A stretch of DNA of 64,000 bases from Oceanobacillus salinisoli. Its GTDB lineage: Bacteria; Bacillota; Bacilli; Bacillales; Amphibacillaceae. A program made the translations under genes and the position numbers. The DNA is taken from assembly GCF_009733865.1 (NCBI RefSeq), contig NZ_WOFB01000005.1:1-64000 (forward strand), given 5' to 3'. Positions 53,831 through 64,000 of this stretch are shown here, in pieces; positions within the stretch are counted from its first letter, which is position 1, and every line of letters starts with the position of its first letter. Below the pieces are notes generated by a model, which was not told where the DNA came from, ran no database searches, and saw only the letters and a program-made list of their open reading frames with translations.

Positions 53831-54670
53831 TTATCCTTTTGTACCACCACTTGTTAACCCGGATATTAGATAACGTTGAAGGTATAGGTATACAGCTGCT
53901 ATTGGCATCGCTACTAAAATGGAGCCGGCAGCAAATCTTGTAAAGTTATTAGCAAATTGATCATTAATAAAGTTATATAAACCTACTGCTAATGTATAGT
54001 TCTCTTGACTAGACAGAACGATTGTTGGTAACAAAAAGTCAAATAAAGGCATCATGAAGTTAAATAATGCAACAACTGCCAAAATCGGTTTAGCTAACGG
54101 AAGCATAATACTCCAAAATACTCTTAGGTGACCTGCACCATCAATTCTGGCTGCCTGGTCAAGTTCACGAGGAATGGTATCAAAGTAACCTTTAACCAAC
54201 CAGGCATTAAATGGAATCTGCCCTCCAAGATAAATAAGGATCAAACCGGTTAATGTATCTAAAAGTCCTATCATATTAAGGAAGATGTATAAGGCAACCA
54301 TTGCCATCATTACAGGAAACATTTGTAGAAGTAAAAATACATATAGACCGTTTTTTCTTCCTACAAACTTATATCTAGAAAAAGCATAAGCAACAAGGGA
54401 TGTTATAACAACACTACCTATAGCAGTTGCTAGAGATACTATCAGTGAATTTTTATACCATATTAAATAATCACTTCCCTCGCTAAATAACCATCTATAG
54501 TGTTCTAATGAAAAATTCTCTGGGATTAATGAAGATGAGTATAAACTTGTTCCCTGATTAAATGACATTCCAATTGTCCAAAGTAAGGGATAAAATATAA
54601 TAATAGACACAATCGCTAATATTATATAAATAGTAGTAACTTCTAATTTTGATTTGAATTTTTGACTCAT
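53831..54670 (-). CDS. mdxG: Maltodextrin ABC transporter permease, MalG/MdxG-like
   Basis: A 279-residue permease with six membrane segments and the ABC-importer EAA loop: DTIPRELDQAARIDGAGHLR followed by LPLAKPILAVV. It pairs with the permease encoded just upstream to form the membrane channel. Its ATG shares one base with the stop codon of mdxF (TAATG), so the two are translationally coupled. Ribosome site AAGGTGAAA lies inside mdxF. No ATPase gene is in the operon; Bacillaceae use a shared MsmX-type ATPase for this class. Confidence 0.94.
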   Translation of the reverse strand: MSQKFKSKLEVTTIYIILAIVSIIIFYPLLWTIGMSFNQGTSLYSSSLIPENFSLEHYRWLFSEGSDYLIWYKNSLIVSLATAIGSVVITSLVAYAFSRYKFVGRKNGLYVFLLLQMFPVMMAMVALYIFLNMIGLLDTLTGLILIYLGGQIPFNAWLVKGYFDTIPRELDQAARIDGAGHLRVFWSIMLPLAKPILAVVALFNFMMPLFDFLLPTIVLSSQENYTLAVGLYNFINDQFANNFTRFAAGSILVAMPIAAVYLYLQRYLISGLTSGGTKG

Positions 54671-55992
54671 TAAATTTCACCTTCTTCCTTAAAAGATCTA
54701 GTCTTCCTAAACTGGTAGAATGCAAATGCCGAAACAATAAGACCCATGATTATTGATATTACCGCGGCCATACTGTAATTATTTGTATCAAATGTTAATT
54801 TATATACCCAAGAAATAAGAATGTCAGTACCACCTGCATTCTGTCCCCGTACTGGAGGTCCACCTTCATTAAATAGATAAATAACATTAAAGTTATTGAA
54901 ATTCTGTGCATACTGCATGATTAATAATGGAGCAGTTGCAAACATTACGTGTGGTAATGTAATATGTCGGAACTTCTGAAAACGAGTTCCTCCATCCACA
55001 TCAGCTGCCTCATACCAATCTTTTGAAATACTTTGCAATACACCAGTAAATAATGCAAAAATAAATGGAAAACCAAGCCAAGTCTGAATCATAATAATAG
55101 CTATACGAGCGTAAAATGGATCACTCAACCACGGTAATCCATCTCCACCAAATAAAGGAATAATGATGTCTCTATTAATCGCACCGAAATCATCATTGAA
55201 CATCGCTGAAAAAATTAAAATGGTTACAAATGCTGGTACTGCCCAAGGTAAAATAAGAATGGTACGTATTATTTTTTTGAATTTCACCCGTGGATCATTT
55301 ACCATTAAGGCAAGGAATAAGCCGACAGCTATTTGTAATGTAGTAGCTACAATAGTCCAAACTACGGTCCAAGCAAAAACACTGAGAAATGTTTCTTGCC
55401 AAATTCCAACATTAATCAGGTTACTAAAGTTTTCAAATCCAACCCAATCAACTAAGTTTCTTGGTGGGGAGTTATATAGGTTGTAGTTTGTAAATGCAAG
55501 TAATACCGAAAATAATAACGGAAATATCACTACAAAAATCATTAAAACTAAACCAGGAAATGTCATTAAATATGGAAATGATTTATCGTAAAACTCTCGA
55601 ATTGTATCTCTAAATTTCAACGGTTTCCATCCATTTTTTATTTTAACAGCCTGTTTTCTAGCATCTAAAACGTTAAAAACGTATAGAGTTATAGCAAAGA
55701 AAAGACCAATTAATGCGAGTACCCCGAATACTAAAAGTCTAATAGAGTGATCGGTACCAGGAATTGTACCGAGTGTCCTCAATCCCCAAAGTCCAAAATT
55801 AAGGGATTCAAGCATTGTAACTAGAAAAGATACTTCGACTAGAACAAATATAAATCCCTTTATATATCTGCGGTTATAAAATTGCCCCAAACCAGCAAAT
55901 AGTATGGATAAAACCATAGCAATAGTGGGATTATGTTTTTTTCGCTTCTTAGGATTATTATTCATTGATTCACTATTATTAGGTATAGTCAT
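54670..55992 (-). CDS. mdxF: Maltodextrin ABC transporter permease, MalF/MdxF-like
   Basis: A 440-residue permease. The N-terminal part (~1-130) is a family-typical extension with three to four membrane segments (GLGQFYNRRYIKGFIFVLVE, an early membrane motif seen in MdxF proteins). The core transport domain follows, with the EAA loop DWYEAADVDGGTRFQKFRHI then LPHVM near residue 335. It forms the channel with MdxG. Start after AGGGGGGATAG. It lies 133 bases after mdxE, with a stem-loop between, and overlaps mdxG. Confidence 0.94.
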   Translation of the reverse strand: MTIPNNSESMNNNPKKRKKHNPTIAMVLSILFAGLGQFYNRRYIKGFIFVLVEVSFLVTMLESLNFGLWGLRTLGTIPGTDHSIRLLVFGVLALIGLFFAITLYVFNVLDARKQAVKIKNGWKPLKFRDTIREFYDKSFPYLMTFPGLVLMIFVVIFPLLFSVLLAFTNYNLYNSPPRNLVDWVGFENFSNLINVGIWQETFLSVFAWTVVWTIVATTLQIAVGLFLALMVNDPRVKFKKIIRTILILPWAVPAFVTILIFSAMFNDDFGAINRDIIIPLFGGDGLPWLSDPFYARIAIIMIQTWLGFPFIFALFTGVLQSISKDWYEAADVDGGTRFQKFRHITLPHVMFATAPLLIMQYAQNFNNFNVIYLFNEGGPPVRGQNAGGTDILISWVYKLTFDTNNYSMAAVISIIMGLIVSAFAFYQFRKTRSFKEEGEI

Positions 55993-56096
55993 TTACTATC
56001 CCCCCTTATACCATTTTTTGAAAAAATTATTACTATCCCTAAGCCTCTACCTCTATTTATTTACCAATAGAATTTTTCTTTAAAGTAAAAGAGATA

Positions 56097-56116
56097 AAGG
56101 GAAGAAATAATCTTCC
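56097..56116 (-). terminator. Stem-loop between mdxE and mdxF
   Basis: GGGAAGA and TCTTCCC arms around a five-base loop, just after the mdxE stop, with only a partial T-run (TTTATCTCTTTT). Such loops commonly let the binding-protein mRNA accumulate over the permease mRNA by partial termination or protection from decay. Confidence 0.6.
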
Positions 56117-56125
56117 CATTTCTAT

Positions 56126-57418
56126 TTATTGACCGCTCGCTGCAATATTATCTTTTATTTGTTGAACAGCCTCATCTAGTACAGATTTAGCATCTTCTCC
56201 TTCAGCAAGGAATTGCAAAGCATTGTTCATCGGTTCCCAAACTTGAGACATTTGTGGAGTACTTGGCATAGGTACACCATACTCAATTTGTTCAGCAAAT
56301 GCAGCATAAATTGGGTCATCAATTGCCTCTAATGCATTTGGGTTCGGAGGAAGTTCTCCAGCTGTTTCAAAGTAATGAGAAAGGTTCTCTTCATTTGTCA
56401 TAAATAATGCTAAGTTTGTCGCCCAATCTTTGCTCTCAGAATAATAAGAAACCATCCAAGATTTAACCCCAACAAGTGTTTTACTAGGTTCTCCATTGAT
56501 TTGTGGGAATGGAGCAAATCCAAGGTTTTCCTCTCCGATTGCTTCTTTATAAGTGGGAATACTCCAAGGACCGTTTATCACGGCACCGACTTTACCTTCT
56601 GTAAATAAGCCGTCTACTACGTCTACAGTTGTTGCAGCAGGTATCTTACCAGCACCAAAGAATGACTGGAATAATTCTCCACCTTCAACTGCACCTTCCG
56701 TATTTAAACCAATGTCTGTAGTATCATATTCACCGATATCTCCACCAAAAATGTAACCCCCAAAGTTACTAAAGAATGGATATGCAAAATATAAGTCATT
56801 TGGTTTCATTAAAAAGCCATACTGATCATTTGATGGATCAGAATAATCTTCTAAATATGATTTGAGATCATCTATTGTTTCTGGCGCTTCTGGCACAATA
56901 CCTTTATTGTAAAAAATTCCATAAGTTTCAATTGCTTGTGGAACACCATATACATCAGTTTGTCCGTCAAATTGATATGTCACCGCTGCCACAGCTGCAT
57001 CACTGTAACCACTTAATTCTTCATCTGATATATTAAGAGGTTCTATAAGACCCTGGGCCACAATATTCCCAATTTGATCATGTGGTTGAAAAAACAAATC
57101 CGGACCATTACCTTCAGGACCAGCAAGTGATAATTCTTGTAATTGGTCTAACATTGATTTTGCTACAACATTAACTTTAATTCCTTCTTGTTCTTCATAG
57201 TCAGCTGCAATTTTTTCAATTGCTGCTAATTGCTCTTCCACATCATTTACCCAAATAGTCAACTCTTCTGGTTTCTCCGAAGTGTCTGTTTCCTCATTAG
57301 TTGCATCATCGTTACCGGAATCAGTAGTATTTTCTTCACGATCTGGAGCACATGCTGCTAATAACATAAATAAAGCCAAGATTGCTGTCAGTAATAAAAA
57401 CGAAAATTTCTTTTTCAC
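56126..57418 (-). CDS. mdxE: Maltodextrin/cyclodextrin-binding lipoprotein
   Basis: A 430-residue solute-binding protein of the MalE type. It has a lipoprotein signal (FLLLTAILALFMLLAAC, Cys at about residue 23), a Ser/Thr/Glu/Asp linker, and then the binding domain (ELTIWVNDVEEQLAAIEKIA, GPDLFFQPHDQIGNI, GVPQAIETYGIFYNK, AVINGPWSIPTYKEAIG). It would be anchored outside the membrane and deliver maltodextrins, possibly cyclodextrins, to MdxFG. Start is GTG at 57418, seven bases after GGGGAG. It is the first gene of mdxEFG-GH31-malR, divergent from the cyclodextrin glucanotransferase gene. Confidence 0.94.
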   Translation of the reverse strand: MKKKFSFLLLTAILALFMLLAACAPDREENTTDSGNDDATNEETDTSEKPEELTIWVNDVEEQLAAIEKIAADYEEQEGIKVNVVAKSMLDQLQELSLAGPEGNGPDLFFQPHDQIGNIVAQGLIEPLNISDEELSGYSDAAVAAVTYQFDGQTDVYGVPQAIETYGIFYNKGIVPEAPETIDDLKSYLEDYSDPSNDQYGFLMKPNDLYFAYPFFSNFGGYIFGGDIGEYDTTDIGLNTEGAVEGGELFQSFFGAGKIPAATTVDVVDGLFTEGKVGAVINGPWSIPTYKEAIGEENLGFAPFPQINGEPSKTLVGVKSWMVSYYSESKDWATNLALFMTNEENLSHYFETAGELPPNPNALEAIDDPIYAAFAEQIEYGVPMPSTPQMSQVWEPMNNALQFLAEGEDAKSVLDEAVQQIKDNIAASGQ

Positions 57419-57485
57419 CTTGATTCTCCCCTTTTTAATTAAAGTAATAAATCTAGCCTATAACATTAGCTTTCTTTTAAATTTG

Positions 57486-57499
57486 TGCAAACGTTTTCA
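57486..57499 (-). promoter_or_regulatory. cre/MalR-type operator downstream of the mdx promoter
   Basis: TGAAAACGTTTGCA on the minus strand, a near-palindrome fitting the CcpA cre consensus and other LacI-family operators. It lies after the -10 of the mdx promoter (-35 TTGCAT, 17 bases, TAAAAT on the minus strand at about 57515-57543), where a bound repressor would block elongation. Confidence 0.75.
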
Positions 57500-57537
57500 C
57501 TAGATTTGATTATATTTTACACCTATCTCAAATAAAA

Positions 57538-57551
57538 TGCAACCGTTTTCA
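57538..57551 (-). promoter_or_regulatory. Second LacI-type operator overlapping the mdx -35
   Basis: TGAAAACGGTTGCA on the minus strand, one central base changed from the first operator 52 bases away. It overlaps the likely -35 (TTGCAT). One of the two sites may be for MalR and the other for CcpA; sequence alone does not separate them. Confidence 0.65.
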
Positions 57552-57645
57552 AATATTTGACTTTTTTTTCTCTTATTTTATTGATTAAACAATAAATAAG
57601 CCCTTATACCTATTGTTTTTTTTGCTCATTATCGTATTAATAGAC

Positions 57646-57674
57646 TTATACTCTAATTATTTATTAGGTATAAT
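57646..57674 (+). promoter_or_regulatory. Promoter of the cgt leader
   Basis: A good -10 (TATAAT, 57669-57674) lies ten bases before the conserved leader box. The -35 at 17-base spacing (TTATAC) is weak, so activation by a regulator or a dependence on leader control is plausible. Confidence 0.55.
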
Positions 57675-57682
57675 AACATTTC

Positions 57683-57748
57683 GAGGGCAATGCTTTGGCT
57701 TTTCAGACAACCCCGGCTTTTTTATTAAAAGGTTGGGGGTTTTTTTAT
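57683..57748 (+). promoter_or_regulatory. Leader attenuator in front of cgt (box plus terminator)
   Basis: The box GGGCAATGCTTTG (57685-57697), then ACAACCCCG (57707-57715), opens a terminator hairpin: AACCCC..GGCTTTT pairs with AAAAGGTT..GGGGTT, followed by seven T and ATGAAAGGAG. The same order, box and downstream sequence occur before the cyclomaltodextrinase gene at 59980-60046. GGG and TTG of the box can instead pair with CAA and CCC, making an antiterminator that would disrupt the terminator. A regulator binding the box is inferred. Confidence 0.65.
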
Positions 57749-57805
57749 GAAAGGAGGATGGTTTCTTTTTGGTTTAAAGAACAAGGTGAAAAGGAGGAAA
57801 GCAAT

Positions 57806-59929
57806 TTGTTTAACTTTAAACACTTTTTAGGGAAAACGTTTGCTTTATTACTTTTGGTTTTGCTAATTTTTTATGTAAAACCATTGGGTACCACACATGC
57901 TAATCCAGCTAACGATGTAGACTATTCAAAAGATGTAATCTACCAAATTGTTACAGATCGATTTTATGACGGAAACTCTAATAATAATCCAACTGGTAGT
58001 ATATATAGTTCAGATTGTAGCAACCTTCATAAATACTGTGGTGGGGATTGGCAAGGTATTATTGACAAAATCACTGATGGATACTTAACTGACATGGGGG
58101 TAACTGCTATTTGGATTTCACAACCGGTAGAAAATGTATACGCTTTACACCCTAGTGGTTACACATCCTATCATGGATATTGGGCTAGAGATTATAAAAG
58201 AACAAATCCATTTTACGGTAGTTATTCTGATTTTGATAGATTGATTGAAGCTGCTCATTCTAATGGGATTAAAGTTATTATGGATTTCACACCAAATCAT
58301 TCATCACCTGCTTTAGAAACGGATCCATCCTATGCAGAAAACGGTGCACTCTATAATGACGGTAATTTACTAGGTACCTATTCCAATGATCCACTGAACA
58401 TCTTTGATCATTTTGGTGGAACAGACTTCTCTTCCTATGAAGATGGTATCTACCGTAATTTATATGATCTAGCAGACTATAATTTAAATAATGGGGGAAT
58501 CGATACCTATTTAAAGGACTCTATAAAACTATGGTTAGATAAGGGGATTGATGGAATAAGGATCGATGCAGTTAAACACATGTCTCAGGGGTGGCAAAAG
58601 TCATTAATGAGTGAAATATATAATCACCGTCCTGTATTTACATTTGGGGAATGGTTCTTGGGAACAGGTAAGATTGACCCCCAAAATCATCATTTTGCAA
58701 ATGAAAGTGGCATGAGTTTACTTGATTTCCAATATGGTCAAACAATCCGAGAAGTTTTAAGAGATGGTACAATGGACTGGAATGGATTTCATGATATGAT
58801 TCAAAGTACCTCAAATGAATATAAAGAGGTAATAGACCAAGTAACATTCATTGATAATCATGATATGGCTCGTTTCTCTGTTGAAGGCTCTACTAATAGA
58901 CAAACAGACATGGCGTTAGCCGTATTACTTACTTCAAGAGGGGTTCCAACAATTTATTACGGAACTGAACAATACATGACAGGAAATATTGATCCTGAAA
59001 ACCGCAAACCAATGCCAAGTTTTGATCGGTCCACAACAGCTTATCAAATTATTAGTAAGCTTGCATCTCTAAGACAATCGAATCCTGCACTTGGGTATGG
59101 TGATACAGAACAGCGATGGATAAACTCCGATGTTTATATATACGAAAGAGAATTTGGTGATAATGTTGTTGTTACAGCAATTAACCGAGGGCATTCTAAC
59201 TATTCTATAACTAACTTAAGCACCTCCCTACCTGCTGGAATCTATGAGGATGAATTAGATTCTATTTTAAGCGGAAATAATATAACCGTTAATACAGATG
59301 GTTTTGTTGACTCATTTACACTTAATGCTAGAGGAGTTGCTATTTGGCAGTATTCGAAAAAATCCACTACTCCAATAATTGGCCATGTAGGACCGATGGA
59401 TGGTATTGCAGAAAACACCATTACAATTAACGGGGAAGGATTTGGAGGTATTAAAGGTACTGTTCAATTTAATTCTGCAAATGCTGCTGTTCAATCACGG
59501 TCTGACACTGAAATAAAAGTAGAGGTTCCATCTGTACCTGCTGGAAAATATGATATTACTGTTAAGAATGGAGATAATGTAGCTAGTAACAACTATGAAG
59601 AATTTGAAGTGCTTACTGATAAACAAATACCAATAAGATTTGTAGTCCATAATGCCTATACTGATTATGGATCAAATGTTTATGTTGTAGGTAATGTTTC
59701 CGAACTTGGTAATTGGGATCCGAACAAAGCTATTGGCCCAATGTTTAATCAAGTAGTCTATCAATATCCCACATGGTACTTTGATCTAAGCGTACCTGCA
59801 AGTACAACCATTGAGTTTAAGTTTATCAAAAAAGATAGTTTAGGCAACGTAGAATGGGAAAGTGGTACTAACCATATGTATACTACACCTACCCAAGGAA
59901 CCGATACAGTTATTGTAAATTGGCAGTAA
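57806..59929 (+). CDS. cgt: Cyclodextrin glucanotransferase, secreted
   Basis: A 707-residue precursor that makes cyclodextrins from starch outside the cell. Domains: signal peptide (1-32, ending THA), GH13 barrel A/B, domain C, an IPT/TIG domain D (~525-605) and a starch-binding CBM20 domain E (~610-707). In mature numbering the catalytic Asp222, Glu250 and Asp321 and the central Tyr188 are each exactly seven below the B. circulans enzyme (229, 257, 328, 195), including DAVKH, FGEWFLG and FIDNHD. This supports glucanotransferase over alpha-amylase. The start is TTG at 57806: GGAGG is eight bases upstream and a proper signal peptide begins there, whereas the ATG at 57758 abuts its GGAGG. A cre-like site (57831-57844) lies just inside the gene. 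Confidence 0.9.
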   Translation: MFNFKHFLGKTFALLLLVLLIFYVKPLGTTHANPANDVDYSKDVIYQIVTDRFYDGNSNNNPTGSIYSSDCSNLHKYCGGDWQGIIDKITDGYLTDMGVTAIWISQPVENVYALHPSGYTSYHGYWARDYKRTNPFYGSYSDFDRLIEAAHSNGIKVIMDFTPNHSSPALETDPSYAENGALYNDGNLLGTYSNDPLNIFDHFGGTDFSSYEDGIYRNLYDLADYNLNNGGIDTYLKDSIKLWLDKGIDGIRIDAVKHMSQGWQKSLMSEIYNHRPVFTFGEWFLGTGKIDPQNHHFANESGMSLLDFQYGQTIREVLRDGTMDWNGFHDMIQSTSNEYKEVIDQVTFIDNHDMARFSVEGSTNRQTDMALAVLLTSRGVPTIYYGTEQYMTGNIDPENRKPMPSFDRSTTAYQIISKLASLRQSNPALGYGDTEQRWINSDVYIYEREFGDNVVVTAINRGHSNYSITNLSTSLPAGIYEDELDSILSGNNITVNTDGFVDSFTLNARGVAIWQYSKKSTTPIIGHVGPMDGIAENTITINGEGFGGIKGTVQFNSANAAVQSRSDTEIKVEVPSVPAGKYDITVKNGDNVASNNYEEFEVLTDKQIPIRFVVHNAYTDYGSNVYVVGNVSELGNWDPNKAIGPMFNQVVYQYPTWYFDLSVPASTTIEFKFIKKDSLGNVEWESGTNHMYTTPTQGTDTVIVNWQ
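57831..57844 (+). promoter_or_regulatory. cre-like site inside the start of cgt
   Basis: GGAAAACGTTTGCT matches the CcpA/LacI-type operator pattern and lies 23 bases into the coding sequence. It could act as a roadblock, but the sequence is also needed to code the signal peptide, so chance is possible. Confidence 0.35.
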
Positions 59930-59936
59930 TCAAATA

Positions 59937-59965
59937 TTGACAATTTAAAGCGTTTGCAGTAATTT
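59937..59965 (+). promoter_or_regulatory. Promoter with internal operator before the cyclomaltodextrinase gene
   Basis: TTGACA (59937-59942), 17 bases, TAATTT (59960-59965). The spacer contains TTAAAGCGTTTGCA (59945-59958), a good cre/MalR-type site, so binding would block RNA polymerase. It begins only eight bases after the cgt stop codon, so this gene can be transcribed separately from cgt. Confidence 0.7.
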
Positions 59966-59979
59966 AATAATATACAAAT

Positions 59980-61826
<1,847 letters not shown>

Positions 61827-61836
61827 TAATTCATAG

Positions 61837-61869
61837 GAACATCTAACCACATAGGTTGGATGTTCTTTT
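61837..61869 (+). terminator. Intrinsic terminator after the cyclomaltodextrinase gene
   Basis: GAACATCTAACC and GGTTGGATGTTC arms with a five-base loop and a short T-run, about ten bases after the stop. Confidence 0.85.
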
Positions 61870-61956
61870 GCTATTTCTTCAGTTATACAACCTCTGCGTT
61901 GATGATAAATTAGAAAACTAATTTTTTAATTACCATTCAAAGTCTTTTTAATAAAG

Positions 61957-62138
61957 TGAAATCTCGTTCAGTAGTGCTTCCTTACTTTCCCACTGAATAT
62001 AAGTACCACAAGGGGATGACCTAAAGGCCCTTGGATGAGTCGGACGTTTACTGGCTGCGTTCCCCACTTAACATTCTCATATTCCCTTTAACTCTTCTCG
62101 TTAAGAGTCTTACAGCCAATTAATTACGGGATAAATTA
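61957..62138. repeat. Structured interspersed repeat, family A copy 5
   Basis: Begins AAGTGAAATCTCGTTCAGT and ends AGCCAATTAATTACGGGATA. It keeps GATGACCTAAAGGCCC, TTTACTGGCTGCGTTCCCC, CACTTAACATTC and CTCGTTAAGAGTCTTACAG. Like copy 3 it includes the central GACCTAAAGGCC block that copies 1, 2 and 4 lack. Confidence 0.75.
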
Positions 62139-62266
62139 GCTAGTCGAACTTAGATATTTGGTAATGATTACCGATAAATTATATAATAATAGTGTCTAAC
62201 CAGTTAGCTAAACTATCCTATCTGATACCCTTTACATTTTGTCCAAGTCAATAGGTGGTGAGAATT

Positions 62267-62911
62267 ATGAAAAATATAAAAAATAAGTTACATAATGCGT
62301 TTGAATTTGTGAATAAAGGCTATTTTAAGCAAGCTGAAATTCTATATTTGGAATGCCTGGATAAAATGGACGAACAGAATTCCAATCTATATAAACAGGC
62401 AATGCACGGTCTTGGATTTGTAAAATTGGAATTAAATCATTTTAATGAAGCAAAGGAAATATACACAGAACTATTACACCTTGCCAGGAAAGAGGGAGAT
62501 AAACAAGGGGAAGCGATTGCCAATCATCAACTAGGTATGGGCGATCGTTTGAATGGAAATCCCGACAAAGCACTTTATTTTTTTGCAGAGGAATATGAAA
62601 TATACAATAGCTTTTTACCAACATTTCATTTAGGATTTGCCACTAATTTATATGAGCGCGGAACAACTTACTTGTTACAAAACAAGCTAAAGGAGGCCCA
62701 GAATTTGATGGAAGATTCCTTGTATCACGGAAAACGAACAGAAGATGTGATTGTCGTTGGTTGCGCATATCGAGATCTTGGGGATATTTTTCAACGATTT
62801 GGTGAGAGGGAGAAGGCAATGAATCATTATAAGTATGCACTTGATGCTTTTGAAAAAGCAAATGACAGTCAAGCCGTTAAGGATATAGAAAAGAAAATAG
62901 CAAACCTATAG
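62267..62911 (+). CDS. Tetratricopeptide-repeat protein
   Basis: A 214-residue cytosolic protein built of about five TPR-type helix pairs (AFEFVNKGYFKQAEILYLEC, LGFVKLELNHFNEAKEIYTE, GDRLNGNPDKALYFFAEEYE, LLQNKLKEAQNLMEDSL, LGDIFQRFGEREKAMNHYKY). There is no helix-turn-helix, so it is not a complete Rap/PlcR-type regulator. It probably binds other proteins. The ATG at 62267 follows AGGTGG; two GTG codons lie upstream within that site. It stands alone after a family A repeat. Function unknown. Confidence 0.85.
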   Translation: MKNIKNKLHNAFEFVNKGYFKQAEILYLECLDKMDEQNSNLYKQAMHGLGFVKLELNHFNEAKEIYTELLHLARKEGDKQGEAIANHQLGMGDRLNGNPDKALYFFAEEYEIYNSFLPTFHLGFATNLYERGTTYLLQNKLKEAQNLMEDSLYHGKRTEDVIVVGCAYRDLGDIFQRFGEREKAMNHYKYALDAFEKANDSQAVKDIEKKIANL

Positions 62912-63017
62912 ATGACTAGGGTTTGCTATGTTTGTAACTGACTATATATCGACAGAGAAGGTAATTGTTCGGGTATCCTATTAACTGGATATCCTCCACT
63001 TTTCACACAAAACCAAG

Positions 63018-63893
63018 TTATGCCAACGAACCAAATATTTTTTCCTTCAATAACTGCCCTGTAGGTGTAGCAGCTAAGCCACCTTCACCCGTTTCTCTCA
63101 AAGTAGACGGCATCGTTTGACCAATACGGTACATCGCACCAATCACTTCATCACACGGAATGCGGCTTGTAACACCTGCTAACGCCATATCTGCTGATAC
63201 AATCGCGAGGGATGAGCCTGCTGCATTACGTTTCACGCACGGAACTTCCACAAGCCCTGCTACTGGATCACAAACAAGTCCAAGCATATTTTTTAACGTC
63301 ATAGCAAACGCCTCTGCTGAAGCTTGAGGTGTTCCTCCGGCCATTTCCACAATCGCAGCAGATGCCATTGCTCCCGCTGAACCTACCTCTGCCTGACAGC
63401 CTCCCGCAGCTCCCGAGATAAAAGCGTTGTTGGCGACTACAAATCCAAAAGCACCAGCTGTTAACAAATAGCGTACCATCTGCTCACGTGTAGGGTTAAG
63501 TCGATTTTTCACTGCAAATAGGGTCCCTGGAACAACTCCTGCGCTACCGGCTGTTGGAGTAGCACAAATGGTACCCATCGCTGCATTTACTTCATTTGTT
63601 CCCATCGCTTTGCTTACTGCATCTAAAAGTAAGTCACCAGATAACGGTGTTTTTTCTTTCATATATTCCTGAATTTTAACAGCGTCTCCTCCAGTCAAAC
63701 CGGTTACAGATTCGACTCCTTTTAGGCTGTCTTCAATAGCCTTTTCCATCACTTCCAAGTTCTTTTCCATCTCAGAAAAAATTTCTTCTCTCGTTTTTTC
63801 TTTTACTTCCATTTCTTGACGAATCATCACTTCTGAAATCGATATGTTTTCTTTTTCTGCTATCTCTACTAATTCTGCTACTGTTCGAAACAT
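63018..63893 (-). CDS. sdaAA: L-serine dehydratase, alpha subunit
   Basis: A 291-residue subunit of the iron-sulfur-dependent L-serine dehydratase, which deaminates serine to pyruvate and ammonia. Cys residues likely to bind the 4Fe-4S cluster occur in CATPTAGSAG, GGCQAEVGSAGAMAS and CDPVAGLVEVPCVKRNA, with the final PTGQLLKEKIFG. No fused beta domain is present; the beta subunit gene lies directly upstream, 15 bases away, and the ribosome site AGAGGAGG precedes the ATG. Cytosolic. The pair forms an operon. Confidence 0.95.
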   Translation of the reverse strand: MFRTVAELVEIAEKENISISEVMIRQEMEVKEKTREEIFSEMEKNLEVMEKAIEDSLKGVESVTGLTGGDAVKIQEYMKEKTPLSGDLLLDAVSKAMGTNEVNAAMGTICATPTAGSAGVVPGTLFAVKNRLNPTREQMVRYLLTAGAFGFVVANNAFISGAAGGCQAEVGSAGAMASAAIVEMAGGTPQASAEAFAMTLKNMLGLVCDPVAGLVEVPCVKRNAAGSSLAIVSADMALAGVTSRIPCDEVIGAMYRIGQTMPSTLRETGEGGLAATPTGQLLKEKIFGSLA

Positions 63894-63908
63894 ATGATAA
63901 CCTCCTCT

Positions 63909-64000
63909 TTAACTAACAATCGTCGAAACTTGAATAATGTTTTGGGCTTTTGTTAGCTCCTGCAGCACTGCTTCCTCCACATTTTGATCGGTTTCGATGA
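63909..64000 (-). CDS. sdaAB: L-serine dehydratase, beta subunit (3' end only)
   Basis: The minus-strand frame entering from the window edge reads IETDQNVEEAVLQELTKAQN then IIQVSTIVS and stops at 63909. This matches the C-terminal ACT domain of SdaAB proteins. The rest of the gene lies outside the window. It precedes sdaAA in the usual beta-alpha order. Confidence 0.8.
   Translation of the reverse strand, partial: IETDQNVEEAVLQELTKAQNIIQVSTIVS

Noticed and set aside
57747-57830. A 27-codon leader peptide frame (MKGGWFLF...) overlapping the cgt start.
   Set aside because: Its ATG directly follows the terminator T-run without a ribosome site, and the equivalent ATG in the second leader is in frame with the enzyme, so the pattern is not conserved.

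Overview
The window reads as chromosomal DNA of a low-GC, endospore-forming Gram-positive bacterium of the family Bacillaceae, probably a halotolerant genus near Oceanobacillus, Virgibacillus or Gracilibacillus. The signs are strong AGGAGG-type ribosome binding sites, frequent TTG/GTG starts, YtvI, RNase J, AhpCF, OmpR-type two-component genes, an S-box riboswitch, and CcpA/MalR-type operators. The genus is an inference from style and gene content. No prophage, plasmid gene, intact insertion sequence, rRNA, tRNA or CRISPR array was seen.

Layout. 1-5 kb: a YhfK-like NAD(P)-binding protein, a nucleoside deaminase, and a divergent AraC regulator/beta-glucuronidase pair. 5-7 kb: a histidine kinase remnant and an ECF sigma operon whose second gene is a membrane protein with a degenerate LytR-CpsA-Psr domain. 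7-15 kb: two MFS/YtvI-type membrane proteins, a flavin oxidoreductase, a UDG-family protein, a stand-alone zinc-type S14 and a pseudouridine synthase, separated by many repeats. 15-23 kb: a two-component system with a lipoprotein and a sigma-like factor, then an RND exporter. 23-33 kb: a secreted EEP-fold enzyme, a decayed S-box-controlled operon led by a double carboxymuconolactone decarboxylase, a Cof-type phosphatase, ahpCF and a DHA2 exporter. 33-48 kb: YitT-like protein, Gln-rich small protein, HAD phosphatase, NCS1 permease, NERD protein, CoA-disulfide reductase, DUF4317 protein, RNase J paralogue, an interrupted Uma2 gene and a secreted metallophosphoesterase.

48-62 kb is a starch/maltodextrin/cyclodextrin island. 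A secreted cyclodextrin glucanotransferase would make cyclodextrins outside the cell. The MdxEFG-type ABC importer would take up dextrins; its ATPase is not present and is presumably a shared MsmX. A cyclomaltodextrinase/neopullulanase, a GH31 alpha-glucosidase and an oligo-1,6-glucosidase would degrade them inside, under a LacI-type repressor. The importer operon and the amylase genes are divergent around a region with several operators. Both amylase-type genes carry the same unusual leader: a conserved GGGCAATGCTTTG box followed by an intrinsic terminator directly in front of the ribosome binding site. This is the best candidate for an undescribed regulatory system.

The intergenic DNA is full of repeats: a five-copy structured element of 140-180 bp, a four-copy double-hairpin element, three tandem arrays with an identical 52-bp period, REP-like palindromes, and a GC-rich element. 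Several have interrupted or reshaped genes. The right edge holds L-serine dehydratase genes, with sdaAB cut by the window end.
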